From DATKAS01 sp963773315 (GTDB taxonomy: Bacteria; Actinomycetota; Acidimicrobiia; Acidimicrobiales; DATKAS01): a stretch of 64,000 nt of DNA. Numbering within the stretch: the stretch's first letter is position 1; each line of letters starts with the position of its first letter. The position numbers were made by a program, and so were the translations under genes. Under the pieces are notes generated by a model, which did not search any database, was not told the origin of the DNA, and worked only from the letters and a program-made list of their open reading frames with translations. Below are positions 9,052 to 18,581 of the stretch, piece by piece. The stretch is taken from contig CAVZAF010000010.1 of assembly GCA_963773315.1 (NCBI GenBank), positions 1 to 64,000 on the forward strand. Direction: 5' to 3'.

Positions 9052-10524
9052 CTATGGGAATCGGTGGTGAGTCGGGCGACTAGGTTCCTGCAAAGGTGCC
9101 GTAAGCTCCTCGAACATGACCCTTTCACGCGCCCACGGATGTTTAAAGGAAGGGCGGGCATTTCTGAAATAATGCGCGGAGGTCGCGTGCTTGCCCACTT
9201 GGTCCACGAATGAGAAGCCAAAACAGCTGTCGCGTGACAGCTCCCCGCGGGTTGCTTTGACAAGAGCACAAAAGGTAATCCCGCCACTGGGTTCCCCCCG
9301 AAGGGCCTGATAGAGGGGCTGGTGGAAGCCAACCGGCAGCGCCGCCAGATTCGCGCCGGCTAAAAACATGTCCAAGACATTGTCCCAGTTTCGTTGGCGG
9401 TAAATCAGATCTGGCCGATTGATCACGATCCAATCGGTGGCAAGCGATGTTTGATTGGAATAGGCAATTTCAGGATGCCTGACGTGAATGTTGCACTTTC
9501 GTCCATAGTCGCACGCAAATCGCTCGTCGACGGAAAAGAGATTAAAGCGGGCAACAAAATCATGCGAATCCACCAAAGGTCCTTTCCCAGATCCAAGCTC
9601 GCAAGCGGAATTGCCTACGATCGCGATCGAGCGGGTCTTGTCACGCAGTAGGCTTACGAGAGCCGTCGTTCCCGCGTTCAGTTGCGCGTAAAGTTCGGCG
9701 AATTTCGAGATGCGTGCGCGTTCGGGATCTGAGGTTGGGCCCGCGTCATTTGCAATGAGATAAGAGGCGAGAGGCAGAACGAGATGATAGCTCCCGGATA
9801 TCTCGGGGTCCGAAGCCAGCAGTGTTTTCACTGAAGCTGCGTCGTTGAGTAGGAATGCGAGCGCCAACACCTCTCGCAACAGAACCTCGCGTTTTTTTCT
9901 CACCTTGCCCGCAAAAAGCAGGACGTCCCTGAGGAGGTCGTGACTCGGCCCCTCGTACAGCCAGCGGCTCCTTACCCACGCCTTCATAAGTTGGCTGAGG
10001 GGTACGTTGGGAACCTGCACGAGCCGTTCAATAATCTGCCGGTTCTTTTCGGCGGCTCCGCCATGGCCGAGCGTTAGGAGCACTCGTTCCAGCTCCGCAT
10101 CTGTCTCGTCTTCTGTATCCCTCCGCTCAAGTAGCAACCGATCCGTCAAGGAAAGAAGATCATGGGCGAACAGTGCGCGCGCGGCGAGAACTATGCGTGC
10201 AGCGCCGCGTTGGAGCGGATCGTGCAATCCGTCGATCATTCCTCGCGCAGTTTCTTCCGCTGCCCGGATGTCGGCCGCGGCGGCCGCTGAATCAAATCGG
10301 TCAAGCGACGAAAGTCCCGGAAGTCGAGTATCGCCGCTCCAGACATCCTCCCTCACAACCAACTCGCCAAACACCCGTCTCAGCCAAATGGGTCGCTGCT
10401 CCGATCGATATTGTCGATAGGCCCAAAGACTGTTCCTCCACAGAAGCGGCAGGAAGCGTCGTCGAAGGACCCAAAAGGGTTCGCTCAATTTTTCCATCTT
10501 CAGCGAAGGACCAACGGACGCCAT
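9052..10524 (-). CDS. GT29-like (sialyltransferase-fold) protein with helical N-terminal region, copy 1
   Basis: A 490-residue protein. Residues 300-330 match the sialyltransferase L-motif layout (AIVGNSACELGSGKGPLVDS, then HDFVARFN). Residues 411-437 resemble the S-motif (PSGGITFCALVKATRG, then CFGFSF). HYF at 451-453, then His and Glu residues (KHPWARERVMFEEL), stand where the very-short motif lies. Residues 1-290 are predicted helical and have no recognised family. No signal peptide is seen. CMP-sialic acid or another CMP-sugar is the family's usual donor, but no sialic-acid synthesis gene is in the window, so the substrate is open. It is a paralogue of the next gene upstream (10646-12226), same strand. 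Confidence 0.65.
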   Translation of the reverse strand: MASVGPSLKMEKLSEPFWVLRRRFLPLLWRNSLWAYRQYRSEQRPIWLRRVFGELVVREDVWSGDTRLPGLSSLDRFDSAAAAADIRAAEETARGMIDGLHDPLQRGAARIVLAARALFAHDLLSLTDRLLLERRDTEDETDAELERVLLTLGHGGAAEKNRQIIERLVQVPNVPLSQLMKAWVRSRWLYEGPSHDLLRDVLLFAGKVRKKREVLLREVLALAFLLNDAASVKTLLASDPEISGSYHLVLPLASYLIANDAGPTSDPERARISKFAELYAQLNAGTTALVSLLRDKTRSIAIVGNSACELGSGKGPLVDSHDFVARFNLFSVDERFACDYGRKCNIHVRHPEIAYSNQTSLATDWIVINRPDLIYRQRNWDNVLDMFLAGANLAALPVGFHQPLYQALRGEPSGGITFCALVKATRGELSRDSCFGFSFVDQVGKHATSAHYFRNARPSFKHPWARERVMFEELTAPLQEPSRPTHHRFP

Positions 10525-10645
10525 CTTAACAATTAAATCATGTCGGCAATGGTGCGTGTCTTCTGGTCGACCACGTAATCCGTAGGTGAACTAACATCGA
10601 GCGCGATAGCGTAGAAGGGGTTGTCGTTGCCCGAACGGCGGCTTT

Positions 10646-12226
10646 CTAAGTTTGATAACGAAAGCCACCGGCGCTCTGAATCTTTGGTGATTGGCCTTTC
10701 GGCGATGCCCGCGTCAATTCTTCGAACATTTCCTTTTCTAACGTCCAGCGATGCTTAAACGAGGGACGGGCGTGCTCAAAGTAATGCGCTGAACTAGCGG
10801 CTTGTCCGATTTGGTCGACAAAAGAAAACCCAAAACAGCTTTCACGTGGAAGAAAGCCGCGCAGGTCCTTAACGAGCGCGCAGAATATTATGCCGGCACT
10901 CGGTTCTCCGCGCAGCCGTTGATAAAGGTGCTGATGAAATCCTACAGGTAACGGAGAGATTTTGACTCCTGCGGAACTCAGCGCAAGGACGTTTGTCCAC
11001 TTTCTTTCCCGATAAATCAAATCGGGCCGATCAATCACCGTCCAATCAGATGCACTGGAATCGGCATTGATCTCTACGTCTTGAGAATGTCTCACATGGA
11101 TGGTGCATTTGCGGCCATAGTCACGCGCGAATTCGTCCTCAACCGAGAAGCGATTGAAGCGTGCTACCATATCGTGTCCATCTATCAAGGGGCCCTTGCC
11201 GGACCCGAGCTCGCAAGGCGAGTTTCCCACGATCGCCATCGATCGAACTTGGTCTCTTAGTAGAGCCGTCAGTGAATGGGTGCCTTCATTGAGTTCGTTA
11301 TACAGCCTGGTGAACTCGATAATTTCCACACGCTTGTCAGCCAGCGTGGAACTGAAGCCCCTTGATGCAAGGTAGTTGGCGAGAGGCAGGACACTCATAT
11401 AGCTATGTTCGAGCTGGGGATGATCCGTCAGTAGCCGCTTTACGACTGACAAATCGTCCAGGAGGAAGGCCAGAGCCAAAGGCTCTCTCAGCAGCAGCTG
11501 CTGATCCTTCGGCTCCTTATAGCTCTCAGCACAAAAGAGCATTTCCTCAAGCACCGCGGTATTGGCGCCGTCATACAGCCAACATCTTCTCACCCATTCT
11601 CGCATAACGAGCAGAGGCGCTTTTCCGGAAGCAAGGAGTTGTTCGATGAGATGGCGATTTAACTCAGCAGCTTCGTCGGAGAATTGCGTCAGCAGCACAC
11701 GCTCGACCCGCGCGCGAGCGGGATCTTCCTCTTCGCTGAGCTCCAAGAGAATGCGATCGCAGATGCCGAGATTGTCGTGAACCAGCAGTGCCCTTGCAGC
11801 CATGATCGTTCGCCAAGTCTGGCGCTGAAGCGAGTCCCCCAATCCACCAAGGATCGATTGCGCTAAGTTCTTGGCGCCGGCTTCGTCGCCAGCAGCCGCA
11901 GCAGCATCAAAGAGAGGAATGGAAGTAAGCCCCTGAAGGCTGGTTTCGCCACTCCAAACATCCTCTCGACAAATTATTTCAGCGTAGATGTGACGGTGCC
12001 AAGCCGATCTGGGAAGGAGCCGATATCGGCGGCAAGCCTCGAGACTATCGCTGAGCAACTTACGCTCGCGACGAAAGCGATCTCGTACGGAGGCCGGCAG
12101 ATAGCGCCGCGCGGGCTTATAGTCGTATAGCTTTCGAAAGACGTACGCCGGCGCGCGCATGATGATTCGCTCACTAGAGTTGCTATCGCCACGCGGCAAA
12201 CGGCCGCGTGTTGGATCCTTATACAC
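10646..12226 (-). CDS. GT29-like (sialyltransferase-fold) protein with helical N-terminal region, copy 2
   Basis: A 526-residue protein, clearly a tandem paralogue of the 9052-10524 product along its length. The L-motif is at about 330-360 (AIVGNSPCELGSGKGPLIDG, then HDMVARFNRF) and the S-motif-like segment at 441-467 (PSAGIIFCALVKDLRG). The HYF motif is at 481-483. The linker (NRPDLIYRQRNW in copy 1, DRPDLIYRERKW here) and DYGRKC-IHVRH are shared. The first 22 residues are basic and low-complexity; ATG 12160 (MRAPAYVF) may be the true start. The 121-base gap to copy 1 suggests one leftward transcript. The two copies have diverged enough to have different acceptors. Confidence 0.65.
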   Translation of the reverse strand: MYKDPTRGRLPRGDSNSSERIIMRAPAYVFRKLYDYKPARRYLPASVRDRFRRERKLLSDSLEACRRYRLLPRSAWHRHIYAEIICREDVWSGETSLQGLTSIPLFDAAAAAGDEAGAKNLAQSILGGLGDSLQRQTWRTIMAARALLVHDNLGICDRILLELSEEEDPARARVERVLLTQFSDEAAELNRHLIEQLLASGKAPLLVMREWVRRCWLYDGANTAVLEEMLFCAESYKEPKDQQLLLREPLALAFLLDDLSVVKRLLTDHPQLEHSYMSVLPLANYLASRGFSSTLADKRVEIIEFTRLYNELNEGTHSLTALLRDQVRSMAIVGNSPCELGSGKGPLIDGHDMVARFNRFSVEDEFARDYGRKCTIHVRHSQDVEINADSSASDWTVIDRPDLIYRERKWTNVLALSSAGVKISPLPVGFHQHLYQRLRGEPSAGIIFCALVKDLRGFLPRESCFGFSFVDQIGQAASSAHYFEHARPSFKHRWTLEKEMFEELTRASPKGQSPKIQSAGGFRYQT

Positions 12227-12499
12227 AAAGCGGCTATTAATCGCGAGATTCGGCGAAACAACGAGCCTGGAGCATCAGAAAATTGCCGGCGCCTACCATC
12301 GCACCAGCTGTCGCCTGCCCTTCGCAGAGGGGCTATGGCCGCACCTCGCAAGCGCCAATTGGGTTTCTCTACAACCCGGACGCTCTAACGCAGGGGAACG
12401 CGCGACGAGGCGGATCGTGGCCGTCGATGTATTTTTTGTTATCAAGCGCTAGCTGGAGGGCGCAAGTGACCACTCTCGACGTCCAAGACATCTGGGCTG

Positions 12500-12745
12500 A
12501 TGACGGGATACGCTATCTCGCCCGAACAACGCAGAGCCTTCCTCCCGCGATATGCGCAGACGAACCGTGAGCTTGCAGAGCAATATTTCCCCGAGCTTCC
12601 GGGTGAACTCTTCGCGCTGGCCGAGAACGAGGACAGAGATTGGTTCCCGGTGTCTTTGCCCTCAGAGGAGGAGTGCGAAAGTGTTATCCGCAGCCTTTGG
12701 AGCGATTATTCTCGTACACACCCAAAGCGCGCCCCTAAGGTCTAG
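12500..12745 (+). CDS. Short hypothetical protein, possibly a remnant C-terminus
   Basis: An 81-residue frame with credible protein composition (SPEQRRAFLPRYAQTNRELA, then EQYFPELPGELF). The pattern R..F..R....N..LA..YFP is familiar from the C-terminal ends of sulfotransferase- and glycan-related proteins, so this may be what remains of a longer gene. Upstream in frame there is a stop shortly before the ATG. The 12,227-12,499 gap before it contains no other supported gene. The ribosome-binding site is poor. Confidence 0.35.
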   Translation: MTGYAISPEQRRAFLPRYAQTNRELAEQYFPELPGELFALAENEDRDWFPVSLPSEEECESVIRSLWSDYSRTHPKRAPKV

Positions 12746-12820
12746 ACATGCACGGTTCGCAAAGCTAAGAGCGGTTTTCCCAAAGTCAGCCGCCTAGTTT
12801 GTTCGCTCAGCAGGAAAGAG

Positions 12821-14104
<1,284 letters not shown>

Positions 14105-14245
14105 GCTCCAGTTGCGACTGCCTATTCGGTATTCCGGTGAACCACGTTATTGTCGCTTGGTTCAGCGCCGTGGAAGCGCGGGAACCGCGGCGGTAAGAAT
14201 GCGTTAATCGTCGGGATTAAAGATGGGCCATCGGGGGATTCGCCC

Positions 14246-14350
14246 ATGACTTTCAAAGCCGAAATCCTGCTCATCGGCGCGGCTATCGCTGCGAGCCTCG
14301 TGCTCGCCCATGTGCTCGAAGGGGCAAGGCTCGCGGCCGTCATCCAATAG
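14246..14350 (+). CDS. 34-residue single-pass membrane miniprotein (candidate)
   Basis: A short frame from ATG 14246 to TAG 14348-14350. It encodes MTFKAEILLIGAAIAASLVL and a short amphipathic tail (AHVLEGARLAAVIQ). A single hydrophobic helix fills the N-terminal half. The frame is open upstream to 14150, but that extension looks random. No ribosome-binding site is strong and no family was recognised. Confidence 0.3.
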   Translation: MTFKAEILLIGAAIAASLVLAHVLEGARLAAVIQ

Positions 14351-14493
14351 GCGCGCGAAGCATCAGCTTTGGCTGAGTGAGCCATACTTTAGCGCCAGCG
14401 GAGCGACCAGGCGCCTCCGCGCAGCGCCGTGGACCTAGGCAGGCGTCGCAGGTACGTCCTCTTGAGGACGCAGTCGAAGAGAGGAAGTTCAGG

Positions 14494-14865
14494 ATGCGCG
14501 AGCTCGAGCCAGAGTCATGCGTCCACTATTGCCGCGGCATGATGTGCTCATACCTCAAGCTGCGCGCGCTCAAGACTCACCTGGATCTATCGCGGCCTGC
14601 TACGCGCCGCTCATGCCTTCCTCGGCACGCGCTGATCCCTGACGCGCTCGATCGCGCCTTCGCGGCTTGCGACAACCGCGCCGTGCCCTCGTTCGGCCGC
14701 GACTATGTCCAGCGCAATCGCGCCGAGCTTGCTGGAATGATCAGGCTCGCTCAAGGATCCAAGGCGCTCGCGGGGTTCCAGCGCTTCGGCGCCTATGAGC
14801 GGCTGAAATCGGTTTACGTGCAGAGATGGGCGCTCAAACGCCGCTTCGCCGCTGCTGCCGACTGA
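14494..14865 (+). CDS. Hypothetical protein, Cys/Arg-rich
   Basis: A 123-residue frame starting MRELEPESCVHYCRGMMCSY with GAGAGGAAG a few bases upstream, which decides the start over the open frame back to 14377. The product is rich in Arg, Ala and Leu. Its N-terminal third has four cysteines and its C-terminal half reads as helical (AELAGMIRLAQGSKALAGFQ). No family was recognised. It could be a decayed gene or, less likely, a chance frame. Confidence 0.35.
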   Translation: MRELEPESCVHYCRGMMCSYLKLRALKTHLDLSRPATRRSCLPRHALIPDALDRAFAACDNRAVPSFGRDYVQRNRAELAGMIRLAQGSKALAGFQRFGAYERLKSVYVQRWALKRRFAAAAD

Positions 14866-15417
14866 TTTTGAACAAAACAACCCCATGCAAAGTAGACCAC
14901 GGGGGCGGTCCAGCTCACCCCATCGAAGCCTCAAACTACCACTGCGGGTGACTTTAGAACTTCTCGACAATTAGAGCTCTTCGTCAAGAATTTTCCGCGG
15001 AAAATCAGATGCTTCGTTGGTGAGAATTAGAGGGTGCCAAACCCTGTGATATTGTGGTCTTTGCGTTTGGCTCGGAGCCGACAGACCAGTCGGTTGTGCC
15101 AGGCGAAGCAGATCGCAAAACCAGCGATCGGCTTTTGTCGTGGCACCGTGCAAACGCCGGGCGATGCGCTTGGCCGACCAGATAGACCAATCTGGTGGTT
15201 TAGGCGCTGAAGCCAAGATACGTGGGCGACCCGCTCCGAACTCATGGAGTTCAGGAGTGGGCTCACCCATTCGGGACGCAGGTGACAATGCACCGGCGTT
15301 CCATCCCGACATAGACGTGTCGGAGTGCTCTTGCATTCCGCCGCGAGGATCGAAGTTCCGCTCGCTGAGCGGGGCTAACGTCTTCGCGTGTCCCAACCAA
15401 AGAAGGAACGAATTCCG
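14866..15417. other. Non-coding stretch at the edge of the phage-like module
   Basis: About 550 bases without a supportable gene, with lower G+C than the flanks. It contains a perfect 16-base palindrome (14990-15005, listed separately) and a small inverted repeat CCAGAT-AGACCA-ATCTGG near 15179-15196. Its position just before the phage-like genes makes it a candidate island border. I found no tRNA, integrase or direct repeat that would prove this. Confidence 0.4.
14990..15005. repeat. Perfect 16-bp palindrome
   Basis: ATTTTCCGCGGAAAAT is identical to its own reverse complement. A palindrome without a spacer makes a poor RNA hairpin and is more like a symmetric protein-binding or cleavage site. 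It contains the CCGCGG core. No neighbouring gene identifies a binding protein. Confidence 0.5.
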
Positions 15418-16188
15418 ATGAAGTCCCTTAAAAAGTCCAAAGCTAAGACCCGCGACGCCACAAAGACTGAACCGACCAAAGCCAATGGGGCGGACAACAC
15501 GCCTGCGCTCGGATCTCGGAGACGTGCGTCGTCCAAATCAGAAAAACCTCGCGCAGTCCCCGATCAAGCCCAATGCGGGGAAGCCAGCGGTAAGCGAGCA
15601 GACGATGATGCCTCGGCCACCAGTCGCCGTGACCAGCAAGCGGAACTCGTTTTCAACTTAAAGACTGACCGCTCAAGGGACCGTTTACGAGGTCATCGCC
15701 CGCTGGCCCAGTTAGCGGCAAAGGAGGCCGAGCTCAGCGAGACTTCGACTGCTCGCGCTCATTTGCTCGCAGTGGACCACAAAGCCGTGGATCCAACCCT
15801 GCTTGCGTTTCAAATCTCTGCCTCGGTCAATACGCAGCACACAAGCCGGCATCTAGCCAAACAAATGCAATCGGATGCTCGCCGTCTATACGCGGCACTC
15901 GAGTCAGGAGACCCCGTCGAATCGATTATCGACCGACTGCTCGTTGCCTCAACAAACGCTGCGTTGAGCTGTTATCAGCGCGCGGCCGGCCCCGAGACCA
16001 AAGTCCGCCAGGTCGAACTCCGTTCGGCCATGCAGGGTACTGGAGTGGTGGGCAATCTCATCAAGCTCCGAGATGGACGTCGTGGCACCGGGCATCAGAA
16101 CGTAACGGTTGGAAGCCTCAAGGTGGAGTCGGGCGGCCAGGCCATCGTTGGGAATGTAAACGCCAAAAAAACAGAAGATGAGGGGTAA
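15418..16188 (+). CDS. Hypothetical protein in phage-like module
   Basis: A 256-residue protein. The first ~80 residues are Lys/Ser/Thr/Ala-rich and disordered (MKSLKKSKAKTRDATK). The rest is helical, with PTLLAFQISASVNTQHTSRH and VESIIDRLLVASTNAALSCY, and ends in a glycine-rich tail (GHQNVTVGSLKVESGGQAIV, then GNVN). Proteins of this layout sit beside HGG-motif and terminase-like genes in Hyphomicrobiales prophage remnants. GAAGGAACG eight bases upstream favours ATG 15418 over the earlier ATG 15388. Function unknown. Confidence 0.55.
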   Translation: MKSLKKSKAKTRDATKTEPTKANGADNTPALGSRRRASSKSEKPRAVPDQAQCGEASGKRADDDASATSRRDQQAELVFNLKTDRSRDRLRGHRPLAQLAAKEAELSETSTARAHLLAVDHKAVDPTLLAFQISASVNTQHTSRHLAKQMQSDARRLYAALESGDPVESIIDRLLVASTNAALSCYQRAAGPETKVRQVELRSAMQGTGVVGNLIKLRDGRRGTGHQNVTVGSLKVESGGQAIVGNVNAKKTEDEG

Positions 16189-16256
16189 GGCCCAAATGTC
16201 CCAGGCGCCGCGGCGGAGCTCAACCGTCTTTGTGGATTGGCTAGGAGGAATGCAAC

Positions 16257-16538
16257 GTGGCAGTAGGTACGCATACGCGGAACACCACTCCGATGTTGAA
16301 CAGCCTTCGCTGCGGGGCGAAAACCCGCACCGGAGGCAGGTGTCGCTCGCCCGCCGTGCGGGAAAAAAGACGCTGTCGGATGCATGGCGGATCGAAGGGA
16401 TCTGGCGCGCCGAAAGGAAATCAGAACGCCCTGAAACACGGGTCATTTACGCAAGACGCGTTGCAAGAAAGAGCGGTGATACGCGAGCTCTCTCGAAAAA
16501 CTAAAGAGATGCTCAAAGCGGCCGGTCTCGTTGATTAG
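16257..16538 (+). CDS. HGG-motif small protein (phage/terminase-associated)
   Basis: A 93-residue protein starting at GTG with GGAGGAA seven bases upstream. It holds the signature RCGAKTRTGGRCRSPAV (a Cys pair), then MHGGSKGSGAPKGNQNALKH, then a helical tail. This C..C..R..MHGG...G.P.GN.NA.KHG pattern is a widespread small family encoded next to terminase genes in proteobacterial prophages. Its biochemical function is not known to me. It follows the 15418-16188 gene by 68 bases and precedes the terminase-like gene. Confidence 0.65.
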   Translation: MAVGTHTRNTTPMLNSLRCGAKTRTGGRCRSPAVREKRRCRMHGGSKGSGAPKGNQNALKHGSFTQDALQERAVIRELSRKTKEMLKAAGLVD

Positions 16539-16572
16539 CAGCGGCGGCTACCCAGCAACGAAGGACCTCAAT

Positions 16573-16887
16573 ATGCCCTCACGAGCAAAAACTCGCGTTC
16601 ACGAAGACCCTAAAATGGAGGCCGATCGAGTTATTCGTGAGCTTGTCAAGATTGCATTCGCCAACATGGCTGATTTCGTAACTCTTGGCAGTCATGGCGA
16701 GATAATTGATATCGACTTCGAGAAGGCGCGCGAGGTCGGTGCGACTGTCTCAGTGGTTACCAGCAAGGTCGGTCGGGGGAAAAACGCAAGGACCGTTGAG
16801 ACAACGACAATCAAAATGCCGGACAAGGTCAAAGCTTTAATCCAACTCGGCAAGCATATAGGGCTGTTCCCGCACCGGCGGACGTGA
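16573..16887 (+). CDS. Terminase small-subunit-like protein, short form
   Basis: A 104-residue product with EADRVIRELVKIAFANMADF near the N-terminus and MPDKVKALIQLGKHIGLF near the C-terminus. Both are hallmarks of the C-terminal half of Terminase_2-type small subunits (the part ending in KL.AL..LGKHLGLF). The N-terminal DNA-binding HTH of full-length small terminases is missing, so this is either a truncated copy or a distinct short family. GAAGGA eight bases before ATG 16573 decides the start. No large terminase follows. Confidence 0.6.
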   Translation: MPSRAKTRVHEDPKMEADRVIRELVKIAFANMADFVTLGSHGEIIDIDFEKAREVGATVSVVTSKVGRGKNARTVETTTIKMPDKVKALIQLGKHIGLFPHRRT

Positions 16888-16936
16888 TGACAACGGATCG
16901 CAGTCTTGAGTCCGCCCTTAGGTGCTCGAGCGAGCC

Positions 16937-17179
16937 TTAGCGACCTCTCGGCACGCGAGCGACCCTAACACCAAGTCCTCCCGTCGCGTCCTCCTGCACG
17001 AAGACAATTCCCGCCTCGGCAAATGCCCGCCCGATCTGGACGAGCGTTTCCACGCGCGCGCCATGGCCGTTTTCAAAACGGCTTACGGTGTTAGGCGCGA
17101 GCCCCGCTTTCTTCGCGAGGTCACGGACCCCCCATCCTAAGGCGGCCCTAGCCATGCGCACTTGAACCGGCGTGAGCAC
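16937..17179 (-). CDS. XRE-family helix-turn-helix repressor
   Basis: An 80-residue protein that is essentially one HTH_3 domain: RMARAALGWGVRDLAKKAGL at about 8-27 and APNTVSRFENGHGARVETL at about 28-46 form the two recognition helices. A short tail predicts dimer contacts (IGRAFAEAGIVFVQED). It is transcribed divergently from the Gp157-rad52 genes. Two dyad operators lie in the 92-base gap, so it is the likely phage-type repressor of that operon and of itself. Confidence 0.8.
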   Translation of the reverse strand: MLTPVQVRMARAALGWGVRDLAKKAGLAPNTVSRFENGHGARVETLVQIGRAFAEAGIVFVQEDATGGLGVRVARVPRGR

Positions 17180-17201
17180 GTTCGCTCTCCGAAAATAGGT
17201 C

Positions 17202-17230
17202 TTGACCAGACTCTGGTATATTGGTACACT
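17202..17230 (+). promoter_or_regulatory. Predicted sigma-70-type promoter of the Gp157-rad52 operon
   Basis: TTGACC at 17202-17207 and TACACT at 17225-17230 are separated by exactly 17 bases, a good match to a vegetative promoter reading rightwards into the Gp157 gene. The -10 hexamer lies inside operator 1, so a bound repressor would occlude RNA polymerase. AGGAGG at 17261-17266 is the ribosome-binding site, five bases before ATG 17272. Confidence 0.6.
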
Positions 17231-17235
17231 GTACC
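17223..17235. promoter_or_regulatory. Operator 1 (TGGTACA-n-TGTACC dyad)
   Basis: GGTACA-C-TGTACC is a perfect inverted repeat with a one-base centre (17229) that overlaps the predicted -10 box. Its consensus half-site with operator 2 is TGGTACA. The expected ligand is the divergent XRE repressor. Confidence 0.6.
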
Positions 17236-17242
17236 CCTAACA

Positions 17243-17257
17243 TGGTACAATGCACCA
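17243..17257. promoter_or_regulatory. Operator 2 (TGGTACA-n-TGCACCA dyad)
   Basis: TGGTACA-A-TGCACCA has one mismatch to perfect symmetry and the same half-site as operator 1. Its centre (17250) is 21 bases from that of operator 1, two helical turns, so two repressor dimers could bind the same face of the DNA. It lies between the -10 box and the ribosome-binding site. Confidence 0.6.
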
Positions 17258-17271
17258 ATTAGGAGGTTGCA

Positions 17272-17778
17272 ATGAACATATCAGCTCTTCGTTCGGAAGT
17301 TCAGCGCTACACCCTCCTCCGTGAGAAATTGCTTCAGGCCTTCCCTGACGTGGATGAGGACACAATTCGTGACACGCTTGAAGGCATCAGCACGCTGGAC
17401 GAGCTGATCGCCGAAATCGTGCGCTCCGCCCTGGTCGACCAGGCGCTGCAGACGGGTCTCCGCGGGCGGCTGGAAGACATGAGAGAGCGCCTTGGACGAC
17501 TTGAGCTTCGTGAAACAAAGAAGCGCGAGCTTGTCCTGGACGCGATGAACGACGTGGGCTTGAGGCGCATCGAGGCGCCCGACTTTACCGTCTCGGCGCG
17601 GAGCGGCGCCCCGGGTTTGATCATCACCGCCGAGAAAGAAATTCCCGAATCTTTCTGGCTGCCGCAGCCGCCGAAGCTCGATCGGCAGGCGCTCCTTGGC
17701 GCTCTCAAAAGCGGGGTTGCCGTCGGTGGCGTCGAACTCAGCAATCCCAAACCCGTGCTCAGCGTGAGGAAAAGATAA
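17272..17778 (+). CDS. Siphovirus Gp157-family protein
   Basis: A 168-residue protein with the Gp157 layout: a helical, coiled-coil-prone N-terminal two thirds (LEDMRERLGRLELRETKKRE at about 67-86) and a C-terminal module (FTVSARSGAPGLIITAEKEI, then PESFWLPQPPKLDRQALL, then LKSG). The FxV...G.P......IP..F......P.D...L...LK.G pattern is the family hallmark. It is usually encoded next to single-strand annealing proteins in phages. The AGGAGG site and the overlapping ATG of the rad52 gene (ends 17778, next starts 17778) show one operon. Gp157 is thought to aid phage recombination or resistance, but its activity is not settled. Confidence 0.8.
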   Translation: MNISALRSEVQRYTLLREKLLQAFPDVDEDTIRDTLEGISTLDELIAEIVRSALVDQALQTGLRGRLEDMRERLGRLELRETKKRELVLDAMNDVGLRRIEAPDFTVSARSGAPGLIITAEKEIPESFWLPQPPKLDRQALLGALKSGVAVGGVELSNPKPVLSVRKR

Positions 17779-18581
17779 TGTCCTTCTCGGATACGCAAAC
17801 GCGACAGCTGAAAGCCAAGCTCGACGCGCAACACGTCAAGACCCGCAAAGTCGACAATGCCACGCTGCATTATGTTGAGGGCTGGCATGCGATCGCCGAG
17901 GCCAATCGTATTTTCGGCTACGACGCCTGGGATCGGAGAACACTCAGTGCGCGCTGCGTCTGGACCAACACGACCGGTCAGAAATATAGCGCAGCTTACA
18001 TCGCCAAAGTGCGCATTCGTGTCCGCGCCGGCGACGTCATCATAACCCGAGAAGGCTCAGGCTCTGGTGAAGGCCGCGCGCTGACGCCGGGTCAAGCGCA
18101 CGATATCGCCTTGAAGACCGCCGAGACCGACGCCACCAAGCGAGCACTGACCACCTTCGGAAATGCTTTCGGTCTCGCATTGTATGATTCCGAGCAAGCA
18201 GGGGTGCGACGGAAACCATCAGCCGCCGAGTTTCAGACGAAGTCAGCTTTCGAAGGACCCTGGATCGTGCATACCGTAGACAGCTCGCCTGCCGCGAGCT
18301 TTGAAAAGCCCGATGAGTTCGCCGAAGCACTAAAAATTGCGCTCACATCGGCAGCCGACATTGAGAGTCTGTTCGAGCTGTGGGAGCAAAACGTCTCCAC
18401 GGTGCGAGCGCTAAGTCGAAGCTTCAAGGATGCGGCCGCCGGCGCCGATCTGGCCAAAGCTCTCGTTGCCCATTTTAAGACTTGCGCGCGGTCTCATGCC
18501 AGGCGGCCGCAAGCAATCCGCAACCGCCCGAAAGCGAGCAGGCTCCAGCCGAAAAGCCAAAGATCGACAAGAGTGTGCTAA
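17778..18581 (+). CDS. Rad52/Rad22-type single-strand annealing protein
   Basis: A 267-residue protein. Residues 1-150 are the Rad52 fold: VDNATLHYVEGWHAIAEANR, then IFGYDAWDRRTLS, then GSGSGEGRALTPGQAHDIAL, then KTAETDATKRALTTFGNAFG. Phage Rad52-type proteins anneal complementary single strands during recombination. The C-terminal ~120 residues are a helical tail. From about residue 235 the frame becomes basic and low-complexity (CARSHARRPQAIRNRPK), which looks like out-of-frame reading. The sensible continuation lies in another frame, which encodes the DUF968 domain. A one-base deletion between about 18479 and 18540 would join them into a Rad52-DUF968 fusion. Confidence 0.8.
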   Translation: MSFSDTQTRQLKAKLDAQHVKTRKVDNATLHYVEGWHAIAEANRIFGYDAWDRRTLSARCVWTNTTGQKYSAAYIAKVRIRVRAGDVIITREGSGSGEGRALTPGQAHDIALKTAETDATKRALTTFGNAFGLALYDSEQAGVRRKPSAAEFQTKSAFEGPWIVHTVDSSPAASFEKPDEFAEALKIALTSAADIESLFELWEQNVSTVRALSRSFKDAAAGADLAKALVAHFKTCARSHARRPQAIRNRPKASRLQPKSQRSTRVC

